Shown here: piece after piece, positions 34,933 through 43,760 of the stretch
Layout of the letters: the number at the start of each line of letters is the position of its first letter
Position numbering within the stretch: position 1 is the first letter of the stretch
NCBI GenBank assembly: GCA_017474285.1
Contig: JAFVHT010000040.1
Location: 1 to 50,739 of the forward strand
Source of the DNA: Acetobacter sp.
Lineage (GTDB): Bacteria > Pseudomonadota > Alphaproteobacteria > Acetobacterales > Acetobacteraceae
DNA: 50,739 nt
Reading direction: 5' to 3'
Notes under the pieces: model-generated
The model's database searches: none
The model's input: the letters and a program-made list of their open reading frames with translations, nothing else
What the model was told of the DNA's origin: nothing
Position numbers and translations under genes: made by a program

Positions 34933-35346
34933 ATGAACGCTCATGATCCGCATATTGATGTCATGCGCTCGCACCTTGGTCGTGCTCGTGGGTTAGGTGC
35001 TGGGCATTCTGGTGCTGGGCATTGGTGGGCTGAACGTGCGTCTTCTGCTGTTCTGTTGCCGTTGTCTACGTGGTTTGTTGTGCAGATGTTTCGTTTAGGT
35101 GGGGCGTCTCGTGCTGATGTGGTAGAATGGGGTGGTAAACCTGTCAACGCCACAATGTTAATTGCCTTAATTGTTGCGACTTTTTATCATGCACGGCTTG
35201 GTTTACAAGTTATTGTAGATGACTATGTGCATGGTCATGCTCACTTACCGACACGTCTTTTGATAAAATTCGGTACATTTCTTTTAGGGCTTTTAGGTGT
35301 AATTTCTGTAATAAGGCTTGTCGTTGCTCATGGTTCCACAAAATAG
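34933..35346 (+). CDS. sdhD: Succinate dehydrogenase hydrophobic anchor subunit
   Basis: The 137-aa second membrane subunit of complex II has GHWWAERASSAVLLPLS (the conserved entry to the first helix), a second helix with FYHARLGLQVIVDDYVHG, where the His is a heme-ligand candidate, and a third helix before the C-terminus. It lies 6 bases after sdhC and 103 bases before sdhA. Confidence 0.92.
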   Translation: MNAHDPHIDVMRSHLGRARGLGAGHSGAGHWWAERASSAVLLPLSTWFVVQMFRLGGASRADVVEWGGKPVNATMLIALIVATFYHARLGLQVIVDDYVHGHAHLPTRLLIKFGTFLLGLLGVISVIRLVVAHGSTK

Positions 35347-35449
35347 TGGGGCTATGTGCGAAAGTGGTTCATCGCTTTGGTAAATGATTACGTGGCGTTA
35401 CGTTCTAACAGCTGATAGGCCGAACGTATAGAGTGGGGGTGCCGTCATA

Positions 35450-37162
35450 ATGAGTGCTAATTCCTCTCCTTCTAGGGGGGCTTATAAGGTTATTGATCAC
35501 GTCTATGATGTGGTGGTTGTGGGTGCAGGTGGTTCTGGTCTGCGTGCTACATTAGGTATGGGAGCAGCAGGTTTAAAGACAGCTTGTGTCACTAAAGTTT
35601 TTCCAACGCGGAGTCACACGGTGGCAGCGCAAGGGGGGATTGGTGCCTCTCTTGGTAATATGGCGGAAGACCATTGGAAGTGGCATATGTATGACACTGT
35701 CAAAGGGTCAGACTGGTTGGGTGACCAGGATGCCATTGAATTTATGTGTCGTGAGGCTGTTTCTGCTGTGCATGAGTTGGAGCATTTTGGTGTGCCTTTC
35801 TCACGTACGGAAGATGGTCGTATTTATCAACGTCCATTTGGTGGGCATATGCGTGATTACGGTAAAGCGCCTGTGCCACGTGCTTGTGCGGCGGCTGATC
35901 GTACAGGGCATGCTATTTTACATACGTTATACCAACAATGTATGAAACATAATGTTGAGTTTTTTGTCGAATATTTCGCGATTGACCTCATTATGGACGA
36001 TGAGGGCGCTTGTCGTGGTGTTGTTGCGTGGTGTCAAGATGATGGAACTATTCATCGCTTTAATGCGAAAATGGTTGTCTTGGCAACAGGTGGTTATGGG
36101 CGTTCGTACCAATCGTGTACTTCGGCGCATACCTGTACAGGTGATGGTAATGCCATGGTTATGCGTGCTGGTTTACCAACGCAAGATATGGAATTTGTAC
36201 AATTCCATCCGACAGGTATTTACCCTGCAGGTTGTTTGTTGACAGAAGGGTGTCGGGGTGAGGGCGCCTATTTGACAAACTCTGAAGGCGAGCGGTTTAT
36301 GGAGCGTTATGCACCAACTGCAAAAGACCTTGCTTCACGCGATGTTGTTTCTGCTTCAATGACAATTGAGATTAACGAGGGACGTGGATGTGGTCCGAAA
36401 AAAGACCATATCATGATGCACCTTGAACATTTGGGTGAGGATTTATTGCGTCAGCGTTTGCCAAGCATTATTGAAATCTCACGCGTTTTTGCTGGTGTTG
36501 ATGTTACGAAAGAACCTGTGCCTGTGCGTCCAACTGTGCATTATTGTATGGGTGGGATTCCAACGAATATCCATGGCGAAGTTATTCGTCCTACAGCAGA
36601 TAATCCTGATGCTGTTGTGCCTGGTCTTATGGCTGTTGGTGAAGCAGCGTGCGTTTCTGTGCATGGAGCAAACCGTTTGGGAACAAACTCTTTGCTAGAT
36701 CTTATCGTCTTTGGTCGTTCTGCAGCACGTCGTGCGGCAGAGGTTATTAAACCCTCTGAATTTGTGCGTCCTCTTCCTGCTGGTGCTGGTGAGAACTCCT
36801 TGGACCGCTTAGATAAATTACGTTATGCCAAAGGCGGTACAAGAGTCGCTGCGATGCGTGACCGTCTTCAACATGATATGCAAACGCATGCTGCGGTCTT
36901 CCGTACTCAGGATAGCTTGCAGGCTGGCGTGGATAAAATTCGTGATATTTGGGGTTGCTTAGAAGATATTCATGTTTCTGATACTTCATTGATTTGGAAT
37001 AGTGATCTGATGGAGGCGTTGGAATTTGAAAATCTTCTCGCGAATGCAACGGTCACTTTAGAGAGTGGTTTAGCACGGCATGAGAGTCGTGGTGCCCATG
37101 CGCGTAAAGATTATCCTGACGTGATGATCATGAATGGCTTAAACATTCTGTCTCGTGGTTAG
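35450..37162 (+). CDS. sdhA: Succinate dehydrogenase flavoprotein subunit, C-terminus frameshifted
   Basis: SdhA oxidises succinate to fumarate with covalent FAD on the cytoplasmic face of complex II. The FAD-binding start is [20 protein letters not shown], and the flavinylation His is in [16 protein letters not shown]. The active-site region [20 protein letters not shown] is intact. The frame ends early at 570 aa in [13 protein letters not shown]. Restoring one base at about 37119-37121 gives [20 protein letters not shown] and continues to a normal end at 37260, for 603 aa in total. If real, the lesion removes the last 46 residues of a core TCA enzyme, so sequencing error must be considered. 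Confidence 0.95.
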   Translation: MSANSSPSRGAYKVIDHVYDVVVVGAGGSGLRATLGMGAAGLKTACVTKVFPTRSHTVAAQGGIGASLGNMAEDHWKWHMYDTVKGSDWLGDQDAIEFMCREAVSAVHELEHFGVPFSRTEDGRIYQRPFGGHMRDYGKAPVPRACAAADRTGHAILHTLYQQCMKHNVEFFVEYFAIDLIMDDEGACRGVVAWCQDDGTIHRFNAKMVVLATGGYGRSYQSCTSAHTCTGDGNAMVMRAGLPTQDMEFVQFHPTGIYPAGCLLTEGCRGEGAYLTNSEGERFMERYAPTAKDLASRDVVSASMTIEINEGRGCGPKKDHIMMHLEHLGEDLLRQRLPSIIEISRVFAGVDVTKEPVPVRPTVHYCMGGIPTNIHGEVIRPTADNPDAVVPGLMAVGEAACVSVHGANRLGTNSLLDLIVFGRSAARRAAEVIKPSEFVRPLPAGAGENSLDRLDKLRYAKGGTRVAAMRDRLQHDMQTHAAVFRTQDSLQAGVDKIRDIWGCLEDIHVSDTSLIWNSDLMEALEFENLLANATVTLESGLARHESRGAHARKDYPDVMIMNGLNILSRG

Positions 37163-37260
37163 ATGACAAGGGCAGCGTCAGGCTTACTTATCGCCCTGTG
37201 CATATGAAGACTCTGACAAATGATGTCGAAGTCTTTCCACCTAAAAAACGTGTTTACTGA
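37120..37260 (+). pseudogene. Displaced C-terminal 46 codons of SdhA
   Basis: Read from 37120, the sequence encodes [13 protein letters not shown], then LTYRPVHMKTLTNDVE and PPKKRVY with a TGA at 37258-37260. This is the standard SdhA C-terminus. It is followed 23 bases later by sdhB. Confidence 0.9.
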
Positions 37261-37283
37261 TTTGCTGGCAAAGGAAGGCGAAT

Positions 37284-38066
37284 ATGGTCGAACTGAGACT
37301 GCCGCGCAATAGTACTATTGGAGTCGGGAAGACTTTTCCTGCTCCTTCGGGTGCTAAAAATGTTAGGACGTTCCGAATTTACCGTTGGTCTCCTGATGAT
37401 GATAAGAATCCAGTCATAGATTCTTATGAAGTAGATGTGGATACCGTAGGGCCCATGGTGCTTGATGCGATTATCCATATTAAAAATGAGATTGATCCAA
37501 CTTTGACATTCCGGCGTTCTTGTCGTGAGGGTATTTGCGGGTCTTGCGCTATGAATATTGATGGCGAAAATACCTTAGCGTGCCTAAAACCGATTAAGAG
37601 CATTGAAGGGGATATAAAAATTTACCCCTTGCCGCATATGCCTGTTGTGAAAGATTTGGTCACGAACCTAGATGGTGCCTATGCACAGCTTCGTTCTATT
37701 CAACCGTGGATGAAAGCAGATACTGCACCTCCGCCAGATGGTGAGCGGCGTCAAAGCATTGAAGAACGCGCTAAGCTTGATGGTTTGTGGGAGTGTATTT
37801 TGTGCTTCTGCTGCACGACTTCTTGCCCGTCTTATTGGTGGAATGGGGATCGTTACCTTGGTCCGTCTGTATTGTTGGCAGCGTATCGTTGGATTGCGGA
37901 TAGTCGTGATGAGCATACGGGCGAACGATTGGATGAGTTGGAAGATACCTTTAAGTTGTATGCGTGCCGTACGATTATGAACTGCACGCAAACATGTCCT
38001 AAAGGGCTTAATCCTGCAAAAGCAATAGGACATATTAAGGAACTTCAACTAGTGCGTAAGCTCTAG
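37284..38066 (+). CDS. sdhB: Succinate dehydrogenase iron-sulfur subunit
   Basis: SdhB passes electrons from FAD to quinone through three clusters. The [2Fe-2S] ligands are in [17 protein letters not shown], the [4Fe-4S] ligands in [16 protein letters not shown], and the [3Fe-4S] ligands in [17 protein letters not shown]. Length is 260 aa. It ends the sdhCDAB operon, before a terminator. Confidence 0.97.
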   Translation: MVELRLPRNSTIGVGKTFPAPSGAKNVRTFRIYRWSPDDDKNPVIDSYEVDVDTVGPMVLDAIIHIKNEIDPTLTFRRSCREGICGSCAMNIDGENTLACLKPIKSIEGDIKIYPLPHMPVVKDLVTNLDGAYAQLRSIQPWMKADTAPPPDGERRQSIEERAKLDGLWECILCFCCTTSCPSYWWNGDRYLGPSVLLAAYRWIADSRDEHTGERLDELEDTFKLYACRTIMNCTQTCPKGLNPAKAIGHIKELQLVRKL

Positions 38067-38085
38067 CCTTAAGGTTTTTAGCAAG

Positions 38086-38122
38086 AAAAAAAGCCTAGCA
38101 CATTTGTGTTAGGCTTTTTTAA
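38086..38122. terminator. Intrinsic terminator after sdhB (usable from both sides)
   Basis: AAAAAAGCCTAGCACA pairs with TGTGTTAGGCTTTTTT with one G-T pair, around a short loop. A run of T lies on the plus side and a run of A before the stem, so it could also act on the minus strand. Confidence 0.85.
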
Positions 38123-38469
38123 TTTTTTTAATAAACGATATAGTGTAAGTGGGGTAGTTTAGAAATGAGAAAATCTAAACGCTTCTACACCCGCAGAACA
38201 AGAGTGCCTCAATCTTGCCTCTATTAAGGCCCCAAACTCAGAAAATAAGTAGATCAATAAATCAAACAAATACAGAAAAAAGGCGTGTCATGCCTCTCTC
38301 AAGATTAGAAATATGTTTAAGCAGAAACTGTGCATTGAAGATGAGGTCTTTATCTTTGTTGATGGTTACGGTTATTTAAAGATTTCTTGAATAAATGAAA
38401 AATATTGAATGCTTGTTGAAAGCTTGACGTAAACTTTTCCCATTTTCTCAAACTATCCCTTAAGGGGCA
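38123..38469. other. Intergenic region between sdhB and the Mla-type operon
   Basis: No gene, repeat or RNA was recognised in these 347 bases beyond the terminator. Both flanking genes end here (convergent). Confidence 0.6.
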
Positions 38470-39108
38470 CTACTGCTGTAAAGGGAGAGAAGCGTTAATT
38501 TTGCTCGCAAGGGTTATCGTTGTTTTACGCATAAGTGTTGCAATATCAGCAGGTGTTGCAACAGACCCTGTATCACGAATTTGTACGCGACTACGAATAA
38601 TGGGTTTGTTCAAATTACTTGGAAGAATAAACCAATTTGCATCTAACACAACATGACCGTGTGAAGTCACATCAAAGCGTGATATGTTAATTTGAATTTG
38701 TAATGTAGGAGTACCAACAAAAGGTTGATCTGTTACAAGTTCTGAGGGGTGAAAATTGGCAAGTTCGTTGGTAATGAGGTTTGTTATACCAATAGATAAA
38801 CGAGAGGACCAACGTGAAGATGGCTTACGTTGTATTTCTTCTCTATGACGGATAAGCATATCTTGTGAATCAAGATAATCAGGAAGTACTACATGGCTAA
38901 TCGTTATAACAGGAGTATGTGGAGAAAGAGGAAGGATAGGTTGTACAACTTTATGGTGAGGGGGGGCATTTAAGGTATAGACACGTAATGGTGGACCGGC
39001 ACACCCTGTAAGAAGAAGATATCCTCCAACGATAAAGATACCCTTTGTTAATTTTGTAGCTATACGTAAGGCTGAGAGCTGTTGAAAAAGGGAAAATGAC
39101 AGTGTCAT
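38470..39108 (-). CDS. ABC-transport auxiliary lipoprotein (PqiC/YmbA-like)
   Basis: The 212-aa protein has a hydrophobic N-terminal segment ending in a lipobox, LLLTGC (Cys near residue 36), so it should be a membrane lipoprotein facing the periplasm. The mature part follows the PqiC/DUF330 pattern with VITISHVVLPDYLDSQDMLI and SSRWSSRLSIGITNLITNEL. Its start overlaps the MlaD-like gene stop (ATGA), so it is translationally coupled. It is the last gene of the lipid-transport operon and probably supports its MCE protein. Confidence 0.87.
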   Translation of the reverse strand: MTLSFSLFQQLSALRIATKLTKGIFIVGGYLLLTGCAGPPLRVYTLNAPPHHKVVQPILPLSPHTPVITISHVVLPDYLDSQDMLIRHREEIQRKPSSRWSSRLSIGITNLITNELANFHPSELVTDQPFVGTPTLQIQINISRFDVTSHGHVVLDANWFILPSNLNKPIIRSRVQIRDTGSVATPADIATLMRKTTITLASKINASLPLQQ

Positions 39109-40073
39109 TGGCGACGTCCCATGAGTAAAAGTTGCGGGTTATGTTCAATATCGTTGGAAAACCCACGCAAAGCAGAGGCTGTTGCTGCAATATCACGTAA
39201 AGCACTATCTAAATTAGCGCGATCAATTGAACGGGGAGAGAGAAGAGAATGAAGAGTATCTAAAGTTTTTGTTGCAGCTGTTAAGGTTTTATGTAAATCC
39301 TTTCCACGCGCATCAAGCTGTAAATTCCCTGTATCTATGAGTGTATTTATTTTTCCTAATGTTACGGTTAGTTGAGATTTAAGCGATTGAATTGTTTTAG
39401 TTGCTGTTTGCATAGTGGTGGTAGAACGATCGGCAAGTTTTTTGACACTGCTTATTAACGGGGGAAGTTGTTTTTGTAAATCATTGCTCAGATTTGTGAC
39501 AGAGAGTAAAGCGGTGTCAGCATGTTGGCTAATAGCTTTTATGGGAATTTGTGCCAAGGAATTTTTGAGTTTTTGAACAGGGGAGAGTTGTACAGGAATT
39601 TCGGGCAGATCTGTAATATTAGGGTGCAATACAGACGGAACAGATTTATTGAAGTTGAGTTCAATATCGGATTGTCCAGTCACAAAACTTTCTATATTTA
39701 ATTCTGCTCGTAGACCGTTCGCAATAAGAGATTTAAGGGTGATAGCAGCTTTTTCATGAGGCCCTTTAATAATACGAATTTGACTAGGATTAAGTATGAG
39801 AGTAACAGCAATATAAGCATTATGTGTTAAGGCATCGAAACACAAAGAGATGTGATCAACGGTTCCTACTTTAACACCGCGGAAGTTTACGGGAGCGCCA
39901 ACAGATAACCCATTGATAGAATCTTGAAAAATAACAACAGCTTTATGAGTAGGAGCAAAGAATTGTATATGACCAAACATCGTAATAATGAATATGATGA
40001 GTAATCCGCCAAGAATGACAAATACTCCGAGCAATGTTTTACGATGAGATGTTTGTGATGTGGTCTGTGACAT
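39105..40073 (-). CDS. MCE/MlaD family substrate-binding protein
   Basis: One N-terminal membrane helix (about residues 15-35, LLGVFVILGGLLIIFIITMF) anchors the protein in the inner membrane. The MCE domain follows, with INGLSVGAPVNFRGVKVGTV. A long helical C-terminal region (about residues 170-310) has coiled-coil-like Leu spacing. MlaD-type proteins form hexameric rings that shuttle lipids between the membranes. The gene lies 21 bases after the ATPase gene. Confidence 0.92.
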   Translation of the reverse strand: MSQTTSQTSHRKTLLGVFVILGGLLIIFIITMFGHIQFFAPTHKAVVIFQDSINGLSVGAPVNFRGVKVGTVDHISLCFDALTHNAYIAVTLILNPSQIRIIKGPHEKAAITLKSLIANGLRAELNIESFVTGQSDIELNFNKSVPSVLHPNITDLPEIPVQLSPVQKLKNSLAQIPIKAISQHADTALLSVTNLSNDLQKQLPPLISSVKKLADRSTTTMQTATKTIQSLKSQLTVTLGKINTLIDTGNLQLDARGKDLHKTLTAATKTLDTLHSLLSPRSIDRANLDSALRDIAATASALRGFSNDIEHNPQLLLMGRRQ

Positions 40074-40094
40074 TGGGAAAACTATTTAATTCTT

Positions 40095-40886
40095 TTAAGG
40101 GTGAGGAATAGAAGAAGATCTATTCATAAAAGCGGTGACTTCTGGAAGTGTACACGTATCCCGTAAAACTGTGGGGGAACCGTGGGCAATGGAGGTATGT
40201 GTTACGGCATCAAGAAAAATACCGTCATCGGCGATTGCAAATAAACTTGGAAGCTCATGACTAACAATGATAATGGTTGCTCCTAATCCGTCACGAAGTG
40301 TAAGGATTAAATCATCTAATCGAGCAGAAGTTATAGGGTCAAGTCCAGCAGACGGTTCATCAAAAAAGAGAATATCAGGATCGAGCGCTATAGCGCGTGC
40401 TAACCCGGCGCGTTTACACATACCGCCTGAGATTTCAGAAGGGAACAAGTCAATTGCTTGTTCCATACCAACAAGACCAAGTTTAAGTTGAACAAGTTTG
40501 TGAATAATTCTTGGTGGAAGATCTGTAAACATTTCAAGAGGAAGAGCAACATTTTCACCAATGGTCATAGAGCTCCATAGTGCACCACTTTGAAAGAGTA
40601 CACCAAAACGGCGATTGATAGCACTACGTCGAGCTTCATCTTGTGTCCAATAATCTTCTCCATCGACAAACATTTGTCCTGAAAGTGGGCGTAGTAACCC
40701 TATCATGTTTTTGAGGAGAGTACTTTTACCACAACCAGACCCACCCATAATGGCAAAAATAGAACCACGATGGAGATCAAAAGAAATATTTTGTTGGATA
40801 ATTCTTGACTCAAACGAGATCGTTAGATCTCTGATAGCAATAAGAGGTTGTGTTGTTTGTGGAGAAAGAGCAGGGGCGGCACACAT
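40095..40886 (-). CDS. ABC transporter ATPase, MlaF-like
   Basis: This 263-aa ATPase has Walker A GGSGCGKST at residues 48-56, the signature SGGMCKRAGLARAIALDPD and Walker B LFFDEPSAGLDP. These are the features of MlaF/Ttg2A-type lipid ABC transporters. It powers the MlaE-like permease, whose gene overlaps its start by one codon region. The operon order is permease, ATPase, MCE protein, lipoprotein. Confidence 0.93.
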   Translation of the reverse strand: MCAAPALSPQTTQPLIAIRDLTISFESRIIQQNISFDLHRGSIFAIMGGSGCGKSTLLKNMIGLLRPLSGQMFVDGEDYWTQDEARRSAINRRFGVLFQSGALWSSMTIGENVALPLEMFTDLPPRIIHKLVQLKLGLVGMEQAIDLFPSEISGGMCKRAGLARAIALDPDILFFDEPSAGLDPITSARLDDLILTLRDGLGATIIIVSHELPSLFAIADDGIFLDAVTHTSIAHGSPTVLRDTCTLPEVTAFMNRSSSIPHP

Positions 40887-40889
40887 GTT

Positions 40890-42056
40890 TTAAATTCCTA
40901 AAGCATTGGCTATAACAGCAAAAACAGCGTCCATAGCAATAATACCGACAATGCTAATAACAACAGCGCGGGTTGCAGCAATACCAACATCAGCAGCACT
41001 ACGTCCTGCTTTGAGACCCACTCTACAAGAAGCTGTTGCAATAAAAACCGCGAAAAAATAGGTTTTAATAAAACCAAAAATAAATTCTTTTAATGCGACT
41101 CCGTCAAATGTTGCAATCCAATAGCCAATGGGTGACATATTCATCATAGTCATACTAACGACAAATCCACCGCAAATACCAATTAGTGTACCGTAAATGT
41201 AAAGGAAAGGCATCATGAGGGAAAGCGAAATAATTGATGGCAATAAAATGTAACTTGAAATCGGGATCCCGAAAACAGCAAGAGCGTCAATTTCTTCATT
41301 ACCTTGCATGGTTGAAATACGAGCGGCATAAGAGCCACCTGTACGACCTGCCATAATAATCGCTGTCATAATTGCAGAAATTTCCCGTGCACAGGCAATC
41401 CCAACCAAATCTGTGACATAAATTTCAGCAGCAAATTTACGAAGTTCTATCAATCCTACAAAAGCGAGAATAGCTCCAAGAAGAAAGTTGACAACACCAA
41501 CAATCAGTAAAGCACTAGGGCCTGCATTCCAAATATCGGTCAATAAATCTTTTTTCCGCATAAAGCTACGACCCTTGAGTATGTACAAAGCACCAACGGT
41601 CGCATCGAAAATCATCTGTGCGAAAATGCCTGCTTCATTGAGGCAAGAGAGTGTAAGGTCAGCAACTTTTTCAAAAGGATTGACACGTTCAACAACGTGG
41701 TGTTGATGAGGGGACGGTGTAGAAGGGAGAAGTGCCATAAGGCGTAAAACAGGGGCTGGTAAGGTACTGGTGTTCATTTGTAAACCAGCTTTAACGGCAG
41801 CTTGTTCTACACTCCACAAAAAAGTAATAAGGGCAGAATTCCAAGTTTTGAGATCAGAAATATCAATTTTAAGTGTCTGTCCACGAGGAACAGATGATAA
41901 AGCCGTAGGGTCAAAAAGAACTGTACTACTACTAGAAAGTGTCCATTCTCCTTGTAAGCGTAAAAAAGAGCCATTTGTATCTGTGTAGACAGACCATTGA
42001 GGCTTATTGTCTGTCGGAAGAGTGTGAGAGGGTAAAACAGACGCGTGTTGAGACAT
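40890..42056 (-). CDS. ABC transporter permease, MlaE-like, with N-terminal STAS-like domain
   Basis: The 388-aa protein begins with a STAS-like segment (about residues 20-105, with GQTLKIDISDLKTWNSALITFL) fused to an MlaE permease. The permease has five or six membrane helices and the conserved EISAIMTAIIMAGRTGGSYAAR block and GNEEIDALAVFGI. In Mla systems the STAS unit is often a separate protein (MlaB), so the fusion explains its absence here. It is the first gene of the four-gene operon and is divergent from truB. Confidence 0.9.
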   Translation of the reverse strand: MSQHASVLPSHTLPTDNKPQWSVYTDTNGSFLRLQGEWTLSSSSTVLFDPTALSSVPRGQTLKIDISDLKTWNSALITFLWSVEQAAVKAGLQMNTSTLPAPVLRLMALLPSTPSPHQHHVVERVNPFEKVADLTLSCLNEAGIFAQMIFDATVGALYILKGRSFMRKKDLLTDIWNAGPSALLIVGVVNFLLGAILAFVGLIELRKFAAEIYVTDLVGIACAREISAIMTAIIMAGRTGGSYAARISTMQGNEEIDALAVFGIPISSYILLPSIISLSLMMPFLYIYGTLIGICGGFVVSMTMMNMSPIGYWIATFDGVALKEFIFGFIKTYFFAVFIATASCRVGLKAGRSAADVGIAATRAVVISIVGIIAMDAVFAVIANALGI

Positions 42057-42305
42057 AGCTTTCTATAGGCTTTTTATAGACAAAGCAGTAGAACTATTAA
42101 AATGTTATGCTAGCATAAAAATAACAAAAGTGGAGATTTATTAAAAAGATGAGGCTCAGCTATTTCTTAAATAATCTTTCGTTTCTCAAGTAACTTCTAA
42201 AAGAGGGTGTTAAAAATAACATTAATATATTATACATAGGACAAAGTAAGTAGAGTAAATTCCAAATTTTTATAGGTTTTTCTCTTTAAGATATGATTTT
42301 AACAT

Positions 42306-43238
42306 ATGCGCTGTAAACGTGGTATTCCTTTAAACGGGTGGCTTATTGTTGATAAACCCTCTGGTATGACGTCGACCCAGGTTGTCAGGTATGCTCGGCG
42401 TGTTTTTAATGCACAAAAAGTGGGACATGCAGGCACGTTGGATCCTTTGGCAACAGGGGTGCTACCTTTGGCATTTGGTACAGCGACCAAAACAATTCCT
42501 TATGTGATGGATGGTACGAAAATTTATCAATTTACATTACGATTTGGGGAATCGCGCGATAGTGACGATGCAGATGGAGCTCTTACGGGGTGTTCCGATG
42601 TCAGACCAACAAATGATCAAATTCAAAAGGTTTTACCATCTCTAACAGGGGATATTATGCAAACGCCACCTGTTTTTTCCGCTCTTAAAGTAGGAGGGGA
42701 GCGCTCCTATCATATGGCGCGTGAGGGGCGTGCACCAAAATTATCTCCTCGTTTGGCGCGTGTAAAACGCTTTGAATTGACGCAACGGCTGAATACTGAT
42801 ACTGCAATATTCGAAGTTGAATCTGGTAAGGGAGTTTATATGAGGGCGTTAGCACGTGATCTAGCCCTTGCTTGTGGAACCGTAGGGCATATTGTTGCTT
42901 TACGTCGTTTGCGGGTAGGACCTTTTACGGAAAATCGTGCGTTGCTGCTTGATAAACTTTCTTTAAAAGAGGATACTTCTTTTGGACTCTCTGATCTTCT
43001 TCGTTCGGTGGAAGCTGCGCTGGTCGACATCCCGGCGGTGTTTCTTACACGAGAAGAAGCTCTCTCTGTGTGTCAAGGGCGTTCTGTGGCTTTGATACGG
43101 ACAGAGAGTCTGTCAGATAGCAGTTGTCTTTTGTCTACATTGGGTGACGATCGCGTTGTTCGTATGATAGAGGGGGAGTGTGTTATAGGGATAGGACGTT
43201 TTGTTGATGGGCGTTTGCAACCTATAAGGATTCTTTGA
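42306..43238 (+). CDS. truB: tRNA pseudouridine-55 synthase
   Basis: TruB makes pseudouridine 55 in the T-loop of tRNAs. The catalytic Asp is residue 46 in [19 protein letters not shown], preceded by [15 protein letters not shown]. Other family parts are [20 protein letters not shown] and [20 protein letters not shown]. The protein has 310 aa. The ATG at 42306 has only a weak upstream purine stretch. rpsO follows after 28 bases, a common order. Confidence 0.96.
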   Translation: MRCKRGIPLNGWLIVDKPSGMTSTQVVRYARRVFNAQKVGHAGTLDPLATGVLPLAFGTATKTIPYVMDGTKIYQFTLRFGESRDSDDADGALTGCSDVRPTNDQIQKVLPSLTGDIMQTPPVFSALKVGGERSYHMAREGRAPKLSPRLARVKRFELTQRLNTDTAIFEVESGKGVYMRALARDLALACGTVGHIVALRRLRVGPFTENRALLLDKLSLKEDTSFGLSDLLRSVEAALVDIPAVFLTREEALSVCQGRSVALIRTESLSDSSCLLSTLGDDRVVRMIEGECVIGIGRFVDGRLQPIRIL

Positions 43239-43266
43239 TTATGTTTTTTGGAATGGAGATTGTGTG

Positions 43267-43536
43267 ATGTCGATTACGGCAGAGCGTCGTGCAGCGTTAA
43301 TTGCTGAATATAAAACAAGTCCGTCTGATACAGGTTCACCTGAAGTACAGGTTGCTATTTTGACGGAACGTATTAAAAACCTAACGGAACACCTTGAGAG
43401 TCATAAAAAGGATTTCCACTCTCGTCGTGGTTTGTTGGTCCTGGTCAGTCGTCGCCGTAGTTTGCTTGACTATTTGCGCAAGAAAAGTCCAGAACGCTAT
43501 CAAACACTGATTACACGTTTGGGTTTACGTCGTTAG
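43267..43536 (+). CDS. rpsO: 30S ribosomal protein S15
   Basis: S15 binds 16S rRNA in the central domain. The 89 aa contain [21 protein letters not shown] and [15 protein letters not shown], typical of the family. The ATG at 43267 is chosen over a GTG at 43264 because it gives the normal N-terminus and a good spacer to the GGAG site. Confidence 0.97.
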   Translation: MSITAERRAALIAEYKTSPSDTGSPEVQVAILTERIKNLTEHLESHKKDFHSRRGLLVLVSRRRSLLDYLRKKSPERYQTLITRLGLRR

Positions 43537-43543
43537 AGAGTTT

Positions 43544-43604
43544 GCCCGCAGTGATATCCTATTTCTTGGAGGGGAAGGGTATTTCTCTGCGGGCGTACTT
43601 TTTA
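43544..43604 (+). terminator. Hairpin between rpsO and pnp
   Basis: GCCCGCAG (43544-43551) pairs exactly with CTGCGGGC (43587-43594), with a further inner pairing ATATCC/GGGTAT. A T-rich stretch follows. It may end part of the rpsO transcript or act as a processing site in the pnp leader. Confidence 0.7.
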
Positions 43605-43760
43605 TTTTCTAAGAATGCTGTGGTTTGTGAGTAGTTCTTAAAGATGGTATATTGTAAAATGTTTTATGGTAAACTGTGACGAATAAGGTGAAAAAGCACA
43701 ATTAAAAAGCCATGGTTGTGTTGGTTATGGGTGAGTTTTTTGATATTAGGGGTTAAAGAA

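Noticed and set aside
37163..37207. A 14-codon leader frame between sdhA and sdhB
   Set aside because: The region encodes the SdhA C-terminus in another frame, which explains its conservation better.
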